Of a stretch of DNA of 64,000 bases, positions 32,644-40,107 are shown piece by piece. The DNA lies in assembly GCF_009932435.1 (NCBI RefSeq), contig NZ_BJOU01000008.1, positions 1 through 64,000 on the forward strand, given 5' to 3'. Position 1 is the first letter of the stretch, and the number at the start of each line of letters is the position of its first letter. Source of the stretch: Gordonia crocea. Its GTDB lineage: Bacteria; Actinomycetota; Actinomycetes; Mycobacteriales; Mycobacteriaceae. Below the pieces are notes generated by a model. That model was given only the letters and a program-made list of their open reading frames with translations. It was not told the DNA's origin and ran no database searches. Made by a program: the position numbers and the translations under genes.

Positions 32644-33405
32644 ATGGGACCAAGCGAAGCACTGCCGCCGGCGATGACGACTGCGACCGTCGCTGCGGCA
32701 GCGGGGTACTCCGTGCAGCAGGTGCGCGATTTGGAAGCGCTCGGGGTAGTCGGACCGGCGGCGAGGACCGGCAGCGGATACCGACAGTTCTCCCCCGAGC
32801 ACGTGCGCGGCCTACGGGCCTACCGCGATCTCGCCCACGCCGTTGGGCCGGTCGACGCGCGGCGCGCCCTACGACAGATCCGCCGCGACCCGCCGGACCG
32901 GGCCGCGGCCCTGGTCGGCGAGTTCCACAGCCGACTCAACCGCGAGCGCGAACAGACCCTGGCCGCACGGGCCGCCCTAGAGTCGATCAGCGCCGAGGCG
33001 GCCACCGACGCCCCTCCAGCCGCCGGCGACGCCATGACGATCACCGAACTGTCCCAGGCGCTCGGCGTCCGGGCGTCGACGCTGCGTTTCTGGGAAAGCG
33101 TCGGACTCGTCGCGCCGGAGCGGGTGCCCACGGCGGCGGGAACCGCTCGGCGGTATCCGGTCCGGGCGATCCGCGAGGCCCGCATCACCGCAGCACTCCG
33201 TGCCGGCGGCTACCGGATCCCCGAGGTAATGCAAGCGATCACCGCGATCCGCGAACTCCCCGACGTCGCGACCTCGCTGGCCGCGCTCGACGCCCGCCTG
33301 CAGGCCATCTCCCAGCGCGCCCTCGCCCTACTCCGTGCCGGAGCACTCATCGCCGAGATCATCGAGGGCGCCGCACCGGATTCTCAGTTGTCGTCGCCGC
33401 CCTGA
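32644..33405 (+). CDS. MerR-family regulator with two HTH domains
   Basis: A 253-residue protein with two MerR-type winged helices. The first is at ~10-70 (TVAAAAGYSVQQVRDLEALGVV, GYRQFSPEHVRGLRAYRDL) and the second at ~131-195 (TITELSQALGVRASTLRFWESVGLV, RRYPVRAIREARITAALR). A helical linker joins them and a coiled-coil-like end follows. Two-headed MerR proteins are uncommon but occur in actinobacteria. ATG at 32644 follows GGAGGG by 4 nt; GTG 32626 and ATG 32632 are in frame but overlap that site or the operator. The 3' end overlaps the convergent lipoprotein gene by 22 nt. Confidence 0.82.
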   Translation: MGPSEALPPAMTTATVAAAAGYSVQQVRDLEALGVVGPAARTGSGYRQFSPEHVRGLRAYRDLAHAVGPVDARRALRQIRRDPPDRAAALVGEFHSRLNREREQTLAARAALESISAEAATDAPPAAGDAMTITELSQALGVRASTLRFWESVGLVAPERVPTAAGTARRYPVRAIREARITAALRAGGYRIPEVMQAITAIRELPDVATSLAALDARLQAISQRALALLRAGALIAEIIEGAAPDSQLSSPP

Positions 33406-34367
33406 TCGTTGTTCTGATCGCCGCCCTGGTCGTCGCCGCCCTGGTCGTCGCCGCCCTGATCGTTGTTCTGATCGCCGCCCTGGTCGTCGCCGCCCTGATC
33501 GTTGTTCTGATCGCCGCCCTGGTCGTTGTCGTTCTGGTCGTCGTCGTTCTGATCGTTGTTGTTCTGGTTGTCGTTGTTCTGGTCGTCGTTCTTCTGCTCT
33601 CCAGGGCCCTGCATCTGGTTCTGGCCGGGCTCGGGCGGACCGGGCTGGGCCGGCGCGATGTAGCTGCCCGCGGGGCAGCCCGGGTCCTGATTGGCCGCAC
33701 AGTACTGGCGGGTGCGGTTGTTACCGGTGGAGCCGTCCGCCCCGGTCGGGCCGCCGGCAATCGGGTTGCCGTTGGCATCCCAGACGCCGTGCGCACCGGA
33801 ATCGCCGCCGTTCTCCTTGGGATCGGTGCCGGCACCGTGGTTGGGATTGGTGCAGATGGTCCCCTCACACTTCACGTAGTGCGGGCCGCCGCGAGGGTCG
33901 CGCTGGGCGTTGGGCCCCACGTAACTACCGCGCGGGCAGGCCGGGTCCTCGTTGCGGGCGCAGTGCTCCTGCGTGAGGTTGTTGCCCGTCGACCCATCCG
34001 CCCCCACCGGGCCGCCGTGGACCGGGCGACCATTGGCATCCCAGTAGCCGTGCCCGTCGTGGTAGCCGGTGAACGGCCCGACGTAGCTGCCCACCGGGCA
34101 ACGCCGATCCTGGTTGTGCGCGCAGAAGTGACGGTCGAGGTTGTTGCCCGTCGAACCGTCGGCACCCTTGGGGCCGCCGTTGATCGGGTACCCGTGGATA
34201 TCCCATCCCGCTGTCCGGGGATCAGGCTTGGACGGGTCGCCCTGCTTGGCCGCGGACACCGGCGAGGCCGCGGAGTCCGGCGAACTCTTGGAGTCGTCGC
34301 TGCTACAGCCGCCGATCACCAATGTCAGTGCGGCCAACAAGGCCCACACCCCGAATAGCTTCTTCAT
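33384..34367 (-). CDS. lipoprotein with three ~40-residue repeats and an Asn/Asp/Gln/Gly tail
   Basis: A 327-residue lipoprotein (MKKLFGVWALLAALTLVIGGC, lipobox IGGC at ~18-21). Three repeats follow, each with GxPxxGGPxGADGSTGNN, one Cys in xxCAxNxD, one in CPxGSY, and a closing Y(V/I)xP. They start near residues 57, 106 and 195. The last ~85 residues are almost only N, D, Q and G in NNDQGGDDQGGDQ-like units. The DNA of this tail is itself a tandem repeat (about 33390-33600), prone to slippage. ATG at 34367 with GGGAG upstream. No known family; calcium binding or a surface-exposed spacer is a guess from the acidic Asp/Asn repeats. Confidence 0.8.
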   Translation of the reverse strand: MKKLFGVWALLAALTLVIGGCSSDDSKSSPDSAASPVSAAKQGDPSKPDPRTAGWDIHGYPINGGPKGADGSTGNNLDRHFCAHNQDRRCPVGSYVGPFTGYHDGHGYWDANGRPVHGGPVGADGSTGNNLTQEHCARNEDPACPRGSYVGPNAQRDPRGGPHYVKCEGTICTNPNHGAGTDPKENGGDSGAHGVWDANGNPIAGGPTGADGSTGNNRTRQYCAANQDPGCPAGSYIAPAQPGPPEPGQNQMQGPGEQKNDDQNNDNQNNNDQNDDDQNDNDQGGDQNNDQGGDDQGGDQNNDQGGDDQGGDDQGGDQNNDQGGDDN

Positions 34368-34559
34368 CTGCCTGCTCCCTCCGGTGCGGACGCCAGCCCA
34401 CCGTCGGCGACCTGTAGCGCCCATATATTGATGCGTATAGGTGATACAGAGTAGCGGGAGGTGTGCGGCCATTGTCGGATTTAGCCCTTTCAGCACTCCA
34501 CCCCGGATTCTCCCGACCCGCCGGACGCCGTCGAGCGCGGCGGCTATGGTTGTCGCAAC

Positions 34560-34573
34560 GAGAACACGTTCTA
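34560..34573 (+). promoter_or_regulatory. KstR-like box
   Basis: GAGAACACGTTCTA matches TnnAACnnGTTnnA except for the first base, and its inner AGAACACGTTCT is a perfect palindrome. It ends 17 nt before the GTG start of the acetoacetate-decarboxylase-like gene, in a repressing position. Confidence 0.5.
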
Positions 34574-34590
34574 GTTTCTACGGAGTAGCC

Positions 34591-35355
34591 GTGAGCAGCA
34601 CCCACCAAGTCCTGGGGACCACCGTCGACATGCCGGTGCGCATCCGCAACGCGCGCTGCTTCGTCGCCGGGTTCACCGCGTCGGCCGATGCGGTCACCGC
34701 CGCGATCGCACCCACCCGCCTCACCCCGCTGATCGTCAACCCGTTCAGCCTCGATCCGCGGCGCTTCGGCCAGCCGCGCACCGTGGCGATGCTGGTGTTC
34801 GTCGACTACATCGACGGCGACCTCGGCCCGTACAACGAATTCGGCGTCTGCTTCCTGGTCAACGACCCCGAGCAGCCCGGCGCCTCCCCCATCGCCTCAC
34901 TGGGCTCGCTGATCCGCGGCGATGCCCGCGCCCTCATCCACCACCTCCCCGTCGACGGCGAGTTCACCCTCGCGGCCGGCCGCGGCATCTGGGGCTTCCC
35001 CAAGACCATGGCCGAATTCGACGTGGACCACGACTCGCCGCGCAAGCACGGCGCGGTGCGCGCCGACGGGCACGACATCGTCGACCTCACGCTGGCGCCC
35101 GGGATCGGCGTCCCCGACCAGTCCGGCGGCACCACCCTAACCGCCTACTCCCACCTCGACGGCACCACGCGGCGCACCCCGTGGCGGCTGGAACAGACCA
35201 CCGGCGTCCACACCCGCGTCGGCGGGGCCACCCTGACCCTCGGCAGCCACCCGATCGCCGACGAACTGCGCGGACTCGGCCTGTCCCGGCACGCGCTGAT
35301 GACCTCATCGGTGGCGAAACTGCAGATGACCTTCGACGACGCCACCGTCTGCTGA
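34591..35355 (+). CDS. acetoacetate decarboxylase-like family protein
   Basis: A 254-residue protein with the fold and motifs of the acetoacetate decarboxylase superfamily: YNEFGVCFLV (~84-93) and the family-typical GRGIWGFPKTMAEFDVD (~130-146), whose Lys corresponds to the region of the Schiff-base lysine. Related proteins in Mycobacteriales act on keto acids or serve in lipid metabolism, and the exact reaction cannot be assigned. GTG at 34591 is chosen for CGGAG 6 nt upstream; longer in-frame extensions lie beyond the KstR-like box. That box suggests sterol- or lipid-responsive expression. Confidence 0.75.
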   Translation: MSSTHQVLGTTVDMPVRIRNARCFVAGFTASADAVTAAIAPTRLTPLIVNPFSLDPRRFGQPRTVAMLVFVDYIDGDLGPYNEFGVCFLVNDPEQPGASPIASLGSLIRGDARALIHHLPVDGEFTLAAGRGIWGFPKTMAEFDVDHDSPRKHGAVRADGHDIVDLTLAPGIGVPDQSGGTTLTAYSHLDGTTRRTPWRLEQTTGVHTRVGGATLTLGSHPIADELRGLGLSRHALMTSSVAKLQMTFDDATVC

Positions 35356-35407
35356 CGCGCGGACCCGTTTCCCGCACACTTGAGCAGGGCCGATGGTCCT
35401 TGCGGTT

Positions 35408-35431
35408 CGAGACCAATGTCATGGTGTCTCG
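35408..35431. promoter_or_regulatory. dyad upstream of the flavodoxin gene
   Basis: CGAGAC (35408-35413) and GTCTCG (35426-35431) are inverted around 12 nt that are themselves partly symmetric. The dyad lies 40 nt before the flavodoxin start, a possible operator or hairpin. Confidence 0.4.
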
Positions 35432-35471
35432 ATTTCTGAATCGCGCAGGTTGGGCCCTAGAATTGAACCCC

Positions 35472-35921
35472 ATGTCCACTGTGATTCTGTACGGCACAGA
35501 GACCGGCACCGGCGAGCTGGTCTCCGACGCCATCGCCGATGTCCTCGCCGGTGAGCACGATCCGTCGGTCTACGACATGACCGATTACGCGGTCGAGGAT
35601 CTCGATCCCAGCGACTTCGTCATCGTCGTCTGCTCCACCTACGGTGAGGGCGAGCTGCCCACCGGGGCGCTCCCCTTTGCCGACGAACTCGACGCCCAGA
35701 AGCCCGACCTGTCGGGCCTGCGCTTCGCGGTCTTCGGCCTCGGCGACACGGTGTATGACGACACCTTCAACCGCGGCGGCGAGATCATGGCCGAGATGCT
35801 GACCAACCTCGGGGCCACCCAGGTCGGCGAGCACGGCCGCCACGACCTCTCGTCGGACATCAAGCCGACCGCACAGGCCGAGGAGTGGGCGCAGGGCATC
35901 GCCCCGCTCATCAACGCCTGA
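35472..35921 (+). CDS. flavodoxin
   Basis: A 149-residue flavodoxin-like protein with the FMN phosphate loop GTETGTGE at residues ~8-15. The isoalloxazine-contacting loops are STYGEGELPTG (~55-65) and FGLGDTVYDD (~90-99). It carries one or two electrons in the cytosol. The stand-alone length (about 150) is right for a flavodoxin rather than a reductase domain. ATG at 35472. The reductase partner is not evident here; the FprB-like gene at the window start is a candidate by function only. Confidence 0.88.
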   Translation: MSTVILYGTETGTGELVSDAIADVLAGEHDPSVYDMTDYAVEDLDPSDFVIVVCSTYGEGELPTGALPFADELDAQKPDLSGLRFAVFGLGDTVYDDTFNRGGEIMAEMLTNLGATQVGEHGRHDLSSDIKPTAQAEEWAQGIAPLINA

Positions 35922-35952
35922 TCCCCTCGTAGGTCTCCCAGCCCGTCGCCCC

Positions 35953-36834
35953 TCAGGGGGTCGGCGGGCTGGCTGCCTTCTTGAGGATCCGGCTCTCGAG
36001 TTGATGCTCGTGCACGGTGTCCGCGCGCGACGCCGCGAGCTTCGCCAACTCGGTGACCGACCGGATCATCAACGCCAGCACGATGCCGAGGAACAGGGCC
36101 GTCTTCACGCTGACCTTGATCTCCTCGCCCAGCACCAACATGCCCAGGGCCATCGCGACGGCCGGTTCCATCACGTTCATCGCCGGGAACGACGTCTGCA
36201 GGTCGCCCGCGCCGAAACCGCGCTGCTGGGCGACGATCGCACTGGGCGCCACGATCAGCAGCACGTAGAGCGACCCGTGGGTGAACACGTCGCGCCACGA
36301 GACCATCGCGTGCATGATGACCGACTTCACCAGCAGCGCGGACACGCCGAACAGCACGCCGGCCGCCAGGCCGTAGAACAGCGCGCGGTAGTGGCTGCTG
36401 CGCGACCGCTCTGCCAGGACCACCAGCACCGCGACCGCCGCGATCACCGACGTCGTCGCAATGGCCAGCGTCGTCACATCGGGGCGCCGCGTCGACTGCT
36501 CGGGGTGCGCGATCACCAGGAAGGTACCGACGCAGGCCACCAGGACCAGGCCCCATGCCCATTCGTAGGTGCGGGGGTGCCGGTCGTCGGCCCACGCCTC
36601 CATCGGCAGCGAGAACAGCACGGCCAGCACGATCAGCGGCTGGACCAGCAGGATCGGCCCCAACCCCAGCGCCGCGGCCTGGGCGCCGAACCCGAAGATC
36701 GCGATGAGCGCGCCGATCCACCACTTGGCGTTGATCGCCCCCGACTCTGCCGACTCGCGCTGACGGATCACCGTCCCCAACGCGATGAGGAGCGCCGCCA
36801 GAATGGCGAGCAGCGCGGGGAGCCAGGTGTGCAC
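35953..36834 (-). CDS. DMT-family membrane transporter
   Basis: A 293-residue membrane protein with about ten hydrophobic helices (MHTWLPALLAILAALLIALGTVI onward) in two EamA-like halves. It has LGLGPILLVQPLIVLAVLF in the first half and AMNVMEPAVAMALGMLVLGEEIKVS in the second, the typical DMT end-of-repeat motif with the charged E-E pair. Substrate unknown. GTG at 36834 has GATAAT ending 7 nt upstream, so the mRNA is probably leaderless. The basic C-terminal tail is cytosolic. Confidence 0.85.
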   Translation of the reverse strand: MHTWLPALLAILAALLIALGTVIRQRESAESGAINAKWWIGALIAIFGFGAQAAALGLGPILLVQPLIVLAVLFSLPMEAWADDRHPRTYEWAWGLVLVACVGTFLVIAHPEQSTRRPDVTTLAIATTSVIAAVAVLVVLAERSRSSHYRALFYGLAAGVLFGVSALLVKSVIMHAMVSWRDVFTHGSLYVLLIVAPSAIVAQQRGFGAGDLQTSFPAMNVMEPAVAMALGMLVLGEEIKVSVKTALFLGIVLALMIRSVTELAKLAASRADTVHEHQLESRILKKAASPPTP

Positions 36835-36889
36835 GTGTCCGATTATCGCCGACGACGCTCGACGGCGCCGACCGGGTCGATCGTTGCCG

Positions 36890-37261
36890 CTACCGCGTGG
36901 GCGTCAGGGTGAGCCGCGCGGTGACCGTCTTGTGCCGCGGGATGAACCACATGTAGGAGACACCCGCGTAGCCGTCGCCGGACCGCCAAAACACCCGGCG
37001 GTCAATCATCTCCGCGGTCACGACGCCGCCGCTGCGGGTGGGCTTGATTTCATACCAGGTCTGCTCGTGCACCAGGTAGATGCGGTTGCCGCGCACAACC
37101 GCCGGCTGGGTCAAGATCCTGGTGGGTCCGTCCCACACCGAGTAGGTGTAGTTCCCCGGGCGGATCGCCGCCTGCGCGCTCGGCGCGGCCACCGCGCCGG
37201 CCCCCGCTGCGATTCCGACCGCCACGAGTGCCGCCGCGACCTTTCGCCTGACGTTGAGCAT
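36890..37261 (-). CDS. small secreted protein, family A
   Basis: A 123-residue protein. The signal peptide MLNVRRKVAAALVAVGIAAGAGAVAAPSAQA is cleaved near 31. The mature part is Tyr/Trp/Arg-rich (PGNYTYSVWDGPTRIL; TWYEIKPTRSGG; GDGYAGVSYMWF) and ends LTLTPTR. It has no Cys. ATG at 37261 follows GGGAGGAA. It resembles the neighbour at 37360-37722, which has the same layout (signal, xGxYxY start, GxGYxG block, ITLTPR end), so the two are a tandem duplication. Function unknown. Confidence 0.78.
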   Translation of the reverse strand: MLNVRRKVAAALVAVGIAAGAGAVAAPSAQAAIRPGNYTYSVWDGPTRILTQPAVVRGNRIYLVHEQTWYEIKPTRSGGVVTAEMIDRRVFWRSGDGYAGVSYMWFIPRHKTVTARLTLTPTR

Positions 37262-37359
37262 CCCTGTTCCTCCCACCGGTGTTATCGGGAGGCAACGTTA
37301 CCGGCGTCACATGTCGTCGAGGTCGGGATTGGCCGGTTGGTGCCGGGAGTCCGCGCGAG

Positions 37360-37722
37360 TCAGCGCGGGGTCAAGGTGATGCGCGCCCAGGTGCTGGGCG
37401 AGGTGAACGGCAAGCTGCTGGTCCCGGTGTAACCGTTGCCGGAGCGACGCAGGTTGATCCGCGCGCCGTTCGCGTCGAACCAGCCACCGCGACGGGTGTG
37501 GTGGATGAAGAAGACCTGCGGCGAACCCTGGAACTGGAACTGGGAACCGCGAACGGTGACCGGTTGCCGCGTGATCTGCTCGCCCGACTTCTGCGAGCCG
37601 GTGTACCAGTACTTGCCGCTGGCGATCCTGGCCTCGGCGGGCGAGGCGGCGACTGCCGTCGCACCGGTGGCCACGGCCGCGGCGGCGAGCGTCGCCGCGG
37701 CGAGTCGCTGGAACTTCTGCAT
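37360..37722 (-). CDS. small secreted protein, family A paralogue
   Basis: A 120-residue protein with signal peptide MQKFQRLAAATLAAAAVATGATAVAASPAEA (~31) and mature motifs SGKYWYTGSQKSGEQ, VFFIHHTRRGGW, SGNGYTGTSSLPF and ending ITLTPR. Length, architecture and closing motif match the gene at 36890-37261, ~100 nt downstream. ATG at 37722. Function unknown; the lack of Cys and the beta-rich make-up suggest a small extracellular beta domain. Confidence 0.76.
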   Translation of the reverse strand: MQKFQRLAAATLAAAAVATGATAVAASPAEARIASGKYWYTGSQKSGEQITRQPVTVRGSQFQFQGSPQVFFIHHTRRGGWFDANGARINLRRSGNGYTGTSSLPFTSPSTWARITLTPR

Positions 37723-37868
37723 GATTCCCCCTACTGGTGGTCGGGAATGCCGACCAGACTACCGAGGCCCACTGGCCCGTCGTCCGAGAGGCCGACGGCC
37801 CCCACCCGCCGATAACGATGCGGCCCGGTCGACCCCGTCGGCGTCCGCCGTAGGCCACACTGGTCGTC

Positions 37869-38252
37869 GTGAGACCTCTCCTCCCGCGGATGGCGGTGCT
37901 GGGCGTCGCGGCACTCTCGCCGTCGTTGCTCGCCGTCGGCCCGGCACACGCCTTCGGCGAGACGTCGGTGACCTATTACGCGGTCTCCGACATGCCGCAC
38001 AACGGTTCCTGGACCTGGTACGACGCGAATAGCCGCCCGACGACGTTGAAGTTCGCGACCTTCTTCTCCCAGCGCGCCGACGGCAAGTGGTTCGCGCAGC
38101 AGACCGTGCTCACCCGGTCCACCGATCCGCGGATCGGCATGACGTTCGCCTCGCGCGGCCAATACGCCGGCTGCCGGGTCTACCTCAACGGCAACCGGAT
38201 ACGCGTCAACGTGGCCCGAACGAAGAAGAAGGACGCGACGGTCACGTGTTAG
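37869..38252 (+). CDS. small secreted protein
   Basis: A 127-residue protein with a signal peptide (VRPLLPRMAVLGVAALSPSLLAVGPAHA, ~28). The mature domain has VTYYAVSDMPHNGSWTWYDANSRPTTL, FFSQRADGKWFAQQTVL and two Cys (AGCRVYLNG and the final VTC) that could pair. GTG at 37869 is preceded by CACACT ending 7 nt upstream. It resembles mycobacterial small exported proteins such as the MmpS/DUF-type beta domains only in outline. It is divergent from the family A pair. Confidence 0.72.
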   Translation: MRPLLPRMAVLGVAALSPSLLAVGPAHAFGETSVTYYAVSDMPHNGSWTWYDANSRPTTLKFATFFSQRADGKWFAQQTVLTRSTDPRIGMTFASRGQYAGCRVYLNGNRIRVNVARTKKKDATVTC

Positions 38253-38294
38253 ACCGAGAACAGATGAACCGAATCGAAAGGTCGAGCTGACACC

Positions 38295-38675
38295 ATGCTC
38301 ATCGTCACTACCAATGACATCCCCGGCTACCGCATCGAGGCCGTTCTGGGCGAGGTGATGGGAATGACCGTCCGGTCGGCCAACATTGGCGCCAACTTCG
38401 TCGCCGGGTTCCGCGCGATGGGCGGTGGCGAGGTCACCGAATACACCAAGCTCGTCTACGACTCCCGCCAGCAGGTCACGACGCGGATGTGGGAGCAGGC
38501 GCAGCAGCGCGGCGCGAACGCGATCATCGGCGCCCGCTTCGACACCGGCGCGATCGGCACCAGCTTCTCCGAGATCTGTGCTTACGGCACCGCCGTCGTC
38601 GCCGTGCCCATCCCCGAGGGCGAACCCGGTGCGACACCGCAGTCGGCCGCCGATGCGCGGAACCGACCGGCCTAG
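38295..38675 (+). CDS. YbjQ/UPF0145-family protein
   Basis: A 126-residue protein that matches the YbjQ family (heavy-metal-binding-domain type) over nearly all its length: LIVTTNDIPGYRIEAVLGEVMGMTVRS, then ANFVAGFRAMGGGEVTEYTKLV and GANAIIGARFDTG. Proteins of this fold form pentamers; a metal role is only annotated by similarity. The last ~15 residues are a variable tail. ATG at 38295 with GAAAGG upstream. Confidence 0.88.
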   Translation: MLIVTTNDIPGYRIEAVLGEVMGMTVRSANIGANFVAGFRAMGGGEVTEYTKLVYDSRQQVTTRMWEQAQQRGANAIIGARFDTGAIGTSFSEICAYGTAVVAVPIPEGEPGATPQSAADARNRPA

Positions 38676-38680
38676 CTCGA

Positions 38681-39214
38681 CTACCCGACGTTGAGGGTCG
38701 TGTGAACCGGCGTCGGCGAGGTGGTCAGGTCCAGGACCGGGCAGTGCTCGTCGACGACGCGCTGCAACTCGCGGTACTGCTCCTCGGTGGCCGGGCCGTC
38801 GATGTCGACGGTCACGCGGACCTCCTGGAAACCGGGGCGGGTCTGTCCGTCGAGGCCGAAGAATCCGTTGACGTCGAGGTCGCCCTCGGCCGAGGCACGC
38901 AGGTTGCCGATCTCGATGCCCAGGCGCTGCGCCCAGAAGCGGTAGGTGACGATCTGGCAGGACAGCAGCGCGGCGAGGTAGTACTCGACCGGGTTCGCCG
39001 CGGATCCGTCTCCGCCGAGCGCCGGCGGCTCGTCGACGCTGACCGTGTGGGTGCCCAGCGCGATGTCGGAACCGACGCGGCCGTTGGGCGTTGCCGACGC
39101 GGTGAACACCGCCACCGCGGCGGCCGGATTGGCGCTCACGGCGGCGGCCGTGGCGCTGGCGATCGCGTTGAGTTCGCCGGTGTCGGGGATGGTGTGCGTG
39201 GTTGCCGTAGTCAT
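38681..39214 (-). CDS. OsmC-family peroxidase-like protein
   Basis: A 177-residue OsmC/Ohr-type protein. It has GGDGSAANPVEYYLAALLSCQIVTYRFWAQ (the first conserved Cys, near 96) and VVDEHCPVLDLTT (the second Cys near 161), the pair used to reduce organic hydroperoxides in this family. ATG at 39214 has TAGGGT ending 6 nt upstream, so the transcript is probably leaderless. It is convergent with the YbjQ gene, 5 nt apart. Confidence 0.88.
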   Translation of the reverse strand: MTTATTHTIPDTGELNAIASATAAAVSANPAAAVAVFTASATPNGRVGSDIALGTHTVSVDEPPALGGDGSAANPVEYYLAALLSCQIVTYRFWAQRLGIEIGNLRASAEGDLDVNGFFGLDGQTRPGFQEVRVTVDIDGPATEEQYRELQRVVDEHCPVLDLTTSPTPVHTTLNVG

Positions 39215-39346
39215 GCCCCGACCCTAGGTTCGCCCAGGTCCGCACCCCATGGTTAGAACCACGCTGGGTCTGTCCGGCGGCTTCGGGGCCCGGGCGCCCG
39301 GCGTGGGACCGACCGTTTGTCGGGGGTCGGGGCTAGCGTGAGAGCC

Positions 39347-39613
39347 ATGGGGTTTTCCGATGAGTTGGAGCGCCTGGTGACGCTGAACCGCCACCAGATC
39401 GAGCGGGTCTGCACCGACGCCACGCAGATCCCGGAATTCATCGGCCTGTGCCGCGACAAGTTCGACGAGCACCTCCTGTCCTATGAGGCCTTGGTGGACG
39501 ACGACGAGACGCAGGCCCAGTTCCACTGGCAGGAGGCCGTGGCCTGGCGCGAGACGTCGGCGGTGCTGACGCTGATGTGCGACGGTGCCCTGTCCCAGCG
39601 GCGCAGCGCGTGA
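39347..39613 (+). CDS. small conserved hypothetical protein
   Basis: An 88-residue acidic, helical protein (MGFSDELERLVTLNRHQIERVC; FIGLCRDKFDEHLLSYEALVDDD; WQEAVAWRETSAVLTLMC) with no signal or membrane segment. Its stop overlaps the SixA start (GTGA), so the two are co-translated. TAGCGT ends 7 nt before the ATG. No family recognised. Confidence 0.7.
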   Translation: MGFSDELERLVTLNRHQIERVCTDATQIPEFIGLCRDKFDEHLLSYEALVDDDETQAQFHWQEAVAWRETSAVLTLMCDGALSQRRSA

Positions 39614-40092
39614 GCCGCACCCTCGTCCTGCTGCGCCACGGCAAATCGGCCTACCCGGCCGGCGCCGACGACCACCACCGCCCCCTCGCCCCGCGCGGCA
39701 TCAGCCAGGCCGCGCTCGCCGGGCAGTGGATGCGCGACGAGCAGCTCGCCGTCGACGCGGTGCTCTGCTCGACGGCCAAGAGGACGAGGGAGACCTTGAA
39801 GCGCACCGGGATCGACGCGCCGGTGCAATACCTCGACGAGCTGTACGGCGCCTTGTCGTCGGAGATCTTGGAGGCCATCCGGATCTATGCGCCCGAGTCG
39901 GCGGGCACCCTCCTCGTCGTCGGGCACATGCCCGGCATGGCCGACACCGCCCTGGCCCTCGACCCCGACGGGGACGTCCCCGAGTTCCCGACGTCGGCTT
40001 ATGCCGTGTTGTCCATCGGCGTCGGATGGGCCGATCTGGGCCTGGCCGTCGACCCCGAGGTCGCGCTGCACGGGGTCCGCGTCCCGCGCTGA
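39610..40092 (+). CDS. SixA-type histidine phosphatase
   Basis: A 160-residue protein with the RHG motif (VLLRHGKSAY, catalytic His near 10), STAKRTRETLKR with the second active-site Arg, and the second His in VVGHMPGMAD (~105). It has the short length of SixA-like phosphohistidine phosphatases. GTG at 39610 overlaps the preceding stop. Target unknown; related enzymes remove phosphate from phosphohistidine in phosphorelay proteins. Confidence 0.87.
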   Translation: MSRTLVLLRHGKSAYPAGADDHHRPLAPRGISQAALAGQWMRDEQLAVDAVLCSTAKRTRETLKRTGIDAPVQYLDELYGALSSEILEAIRIYAPESAGTLLVVGHMPGMADTALALDPDGDVPEFPTSAYAVLSIGVGWADLGLAVDPEVALHGVRVPR

Positions 40093-40107
40093 CCCGGCCG
40101 GCGGCGT

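Noticed and set aside
33390..33600. Intergenic tandem repeat
   Set aside because: The repeats are the coding sequence of the lipoprotein's N/D/Q/G tail, in frame with the signal peptide.
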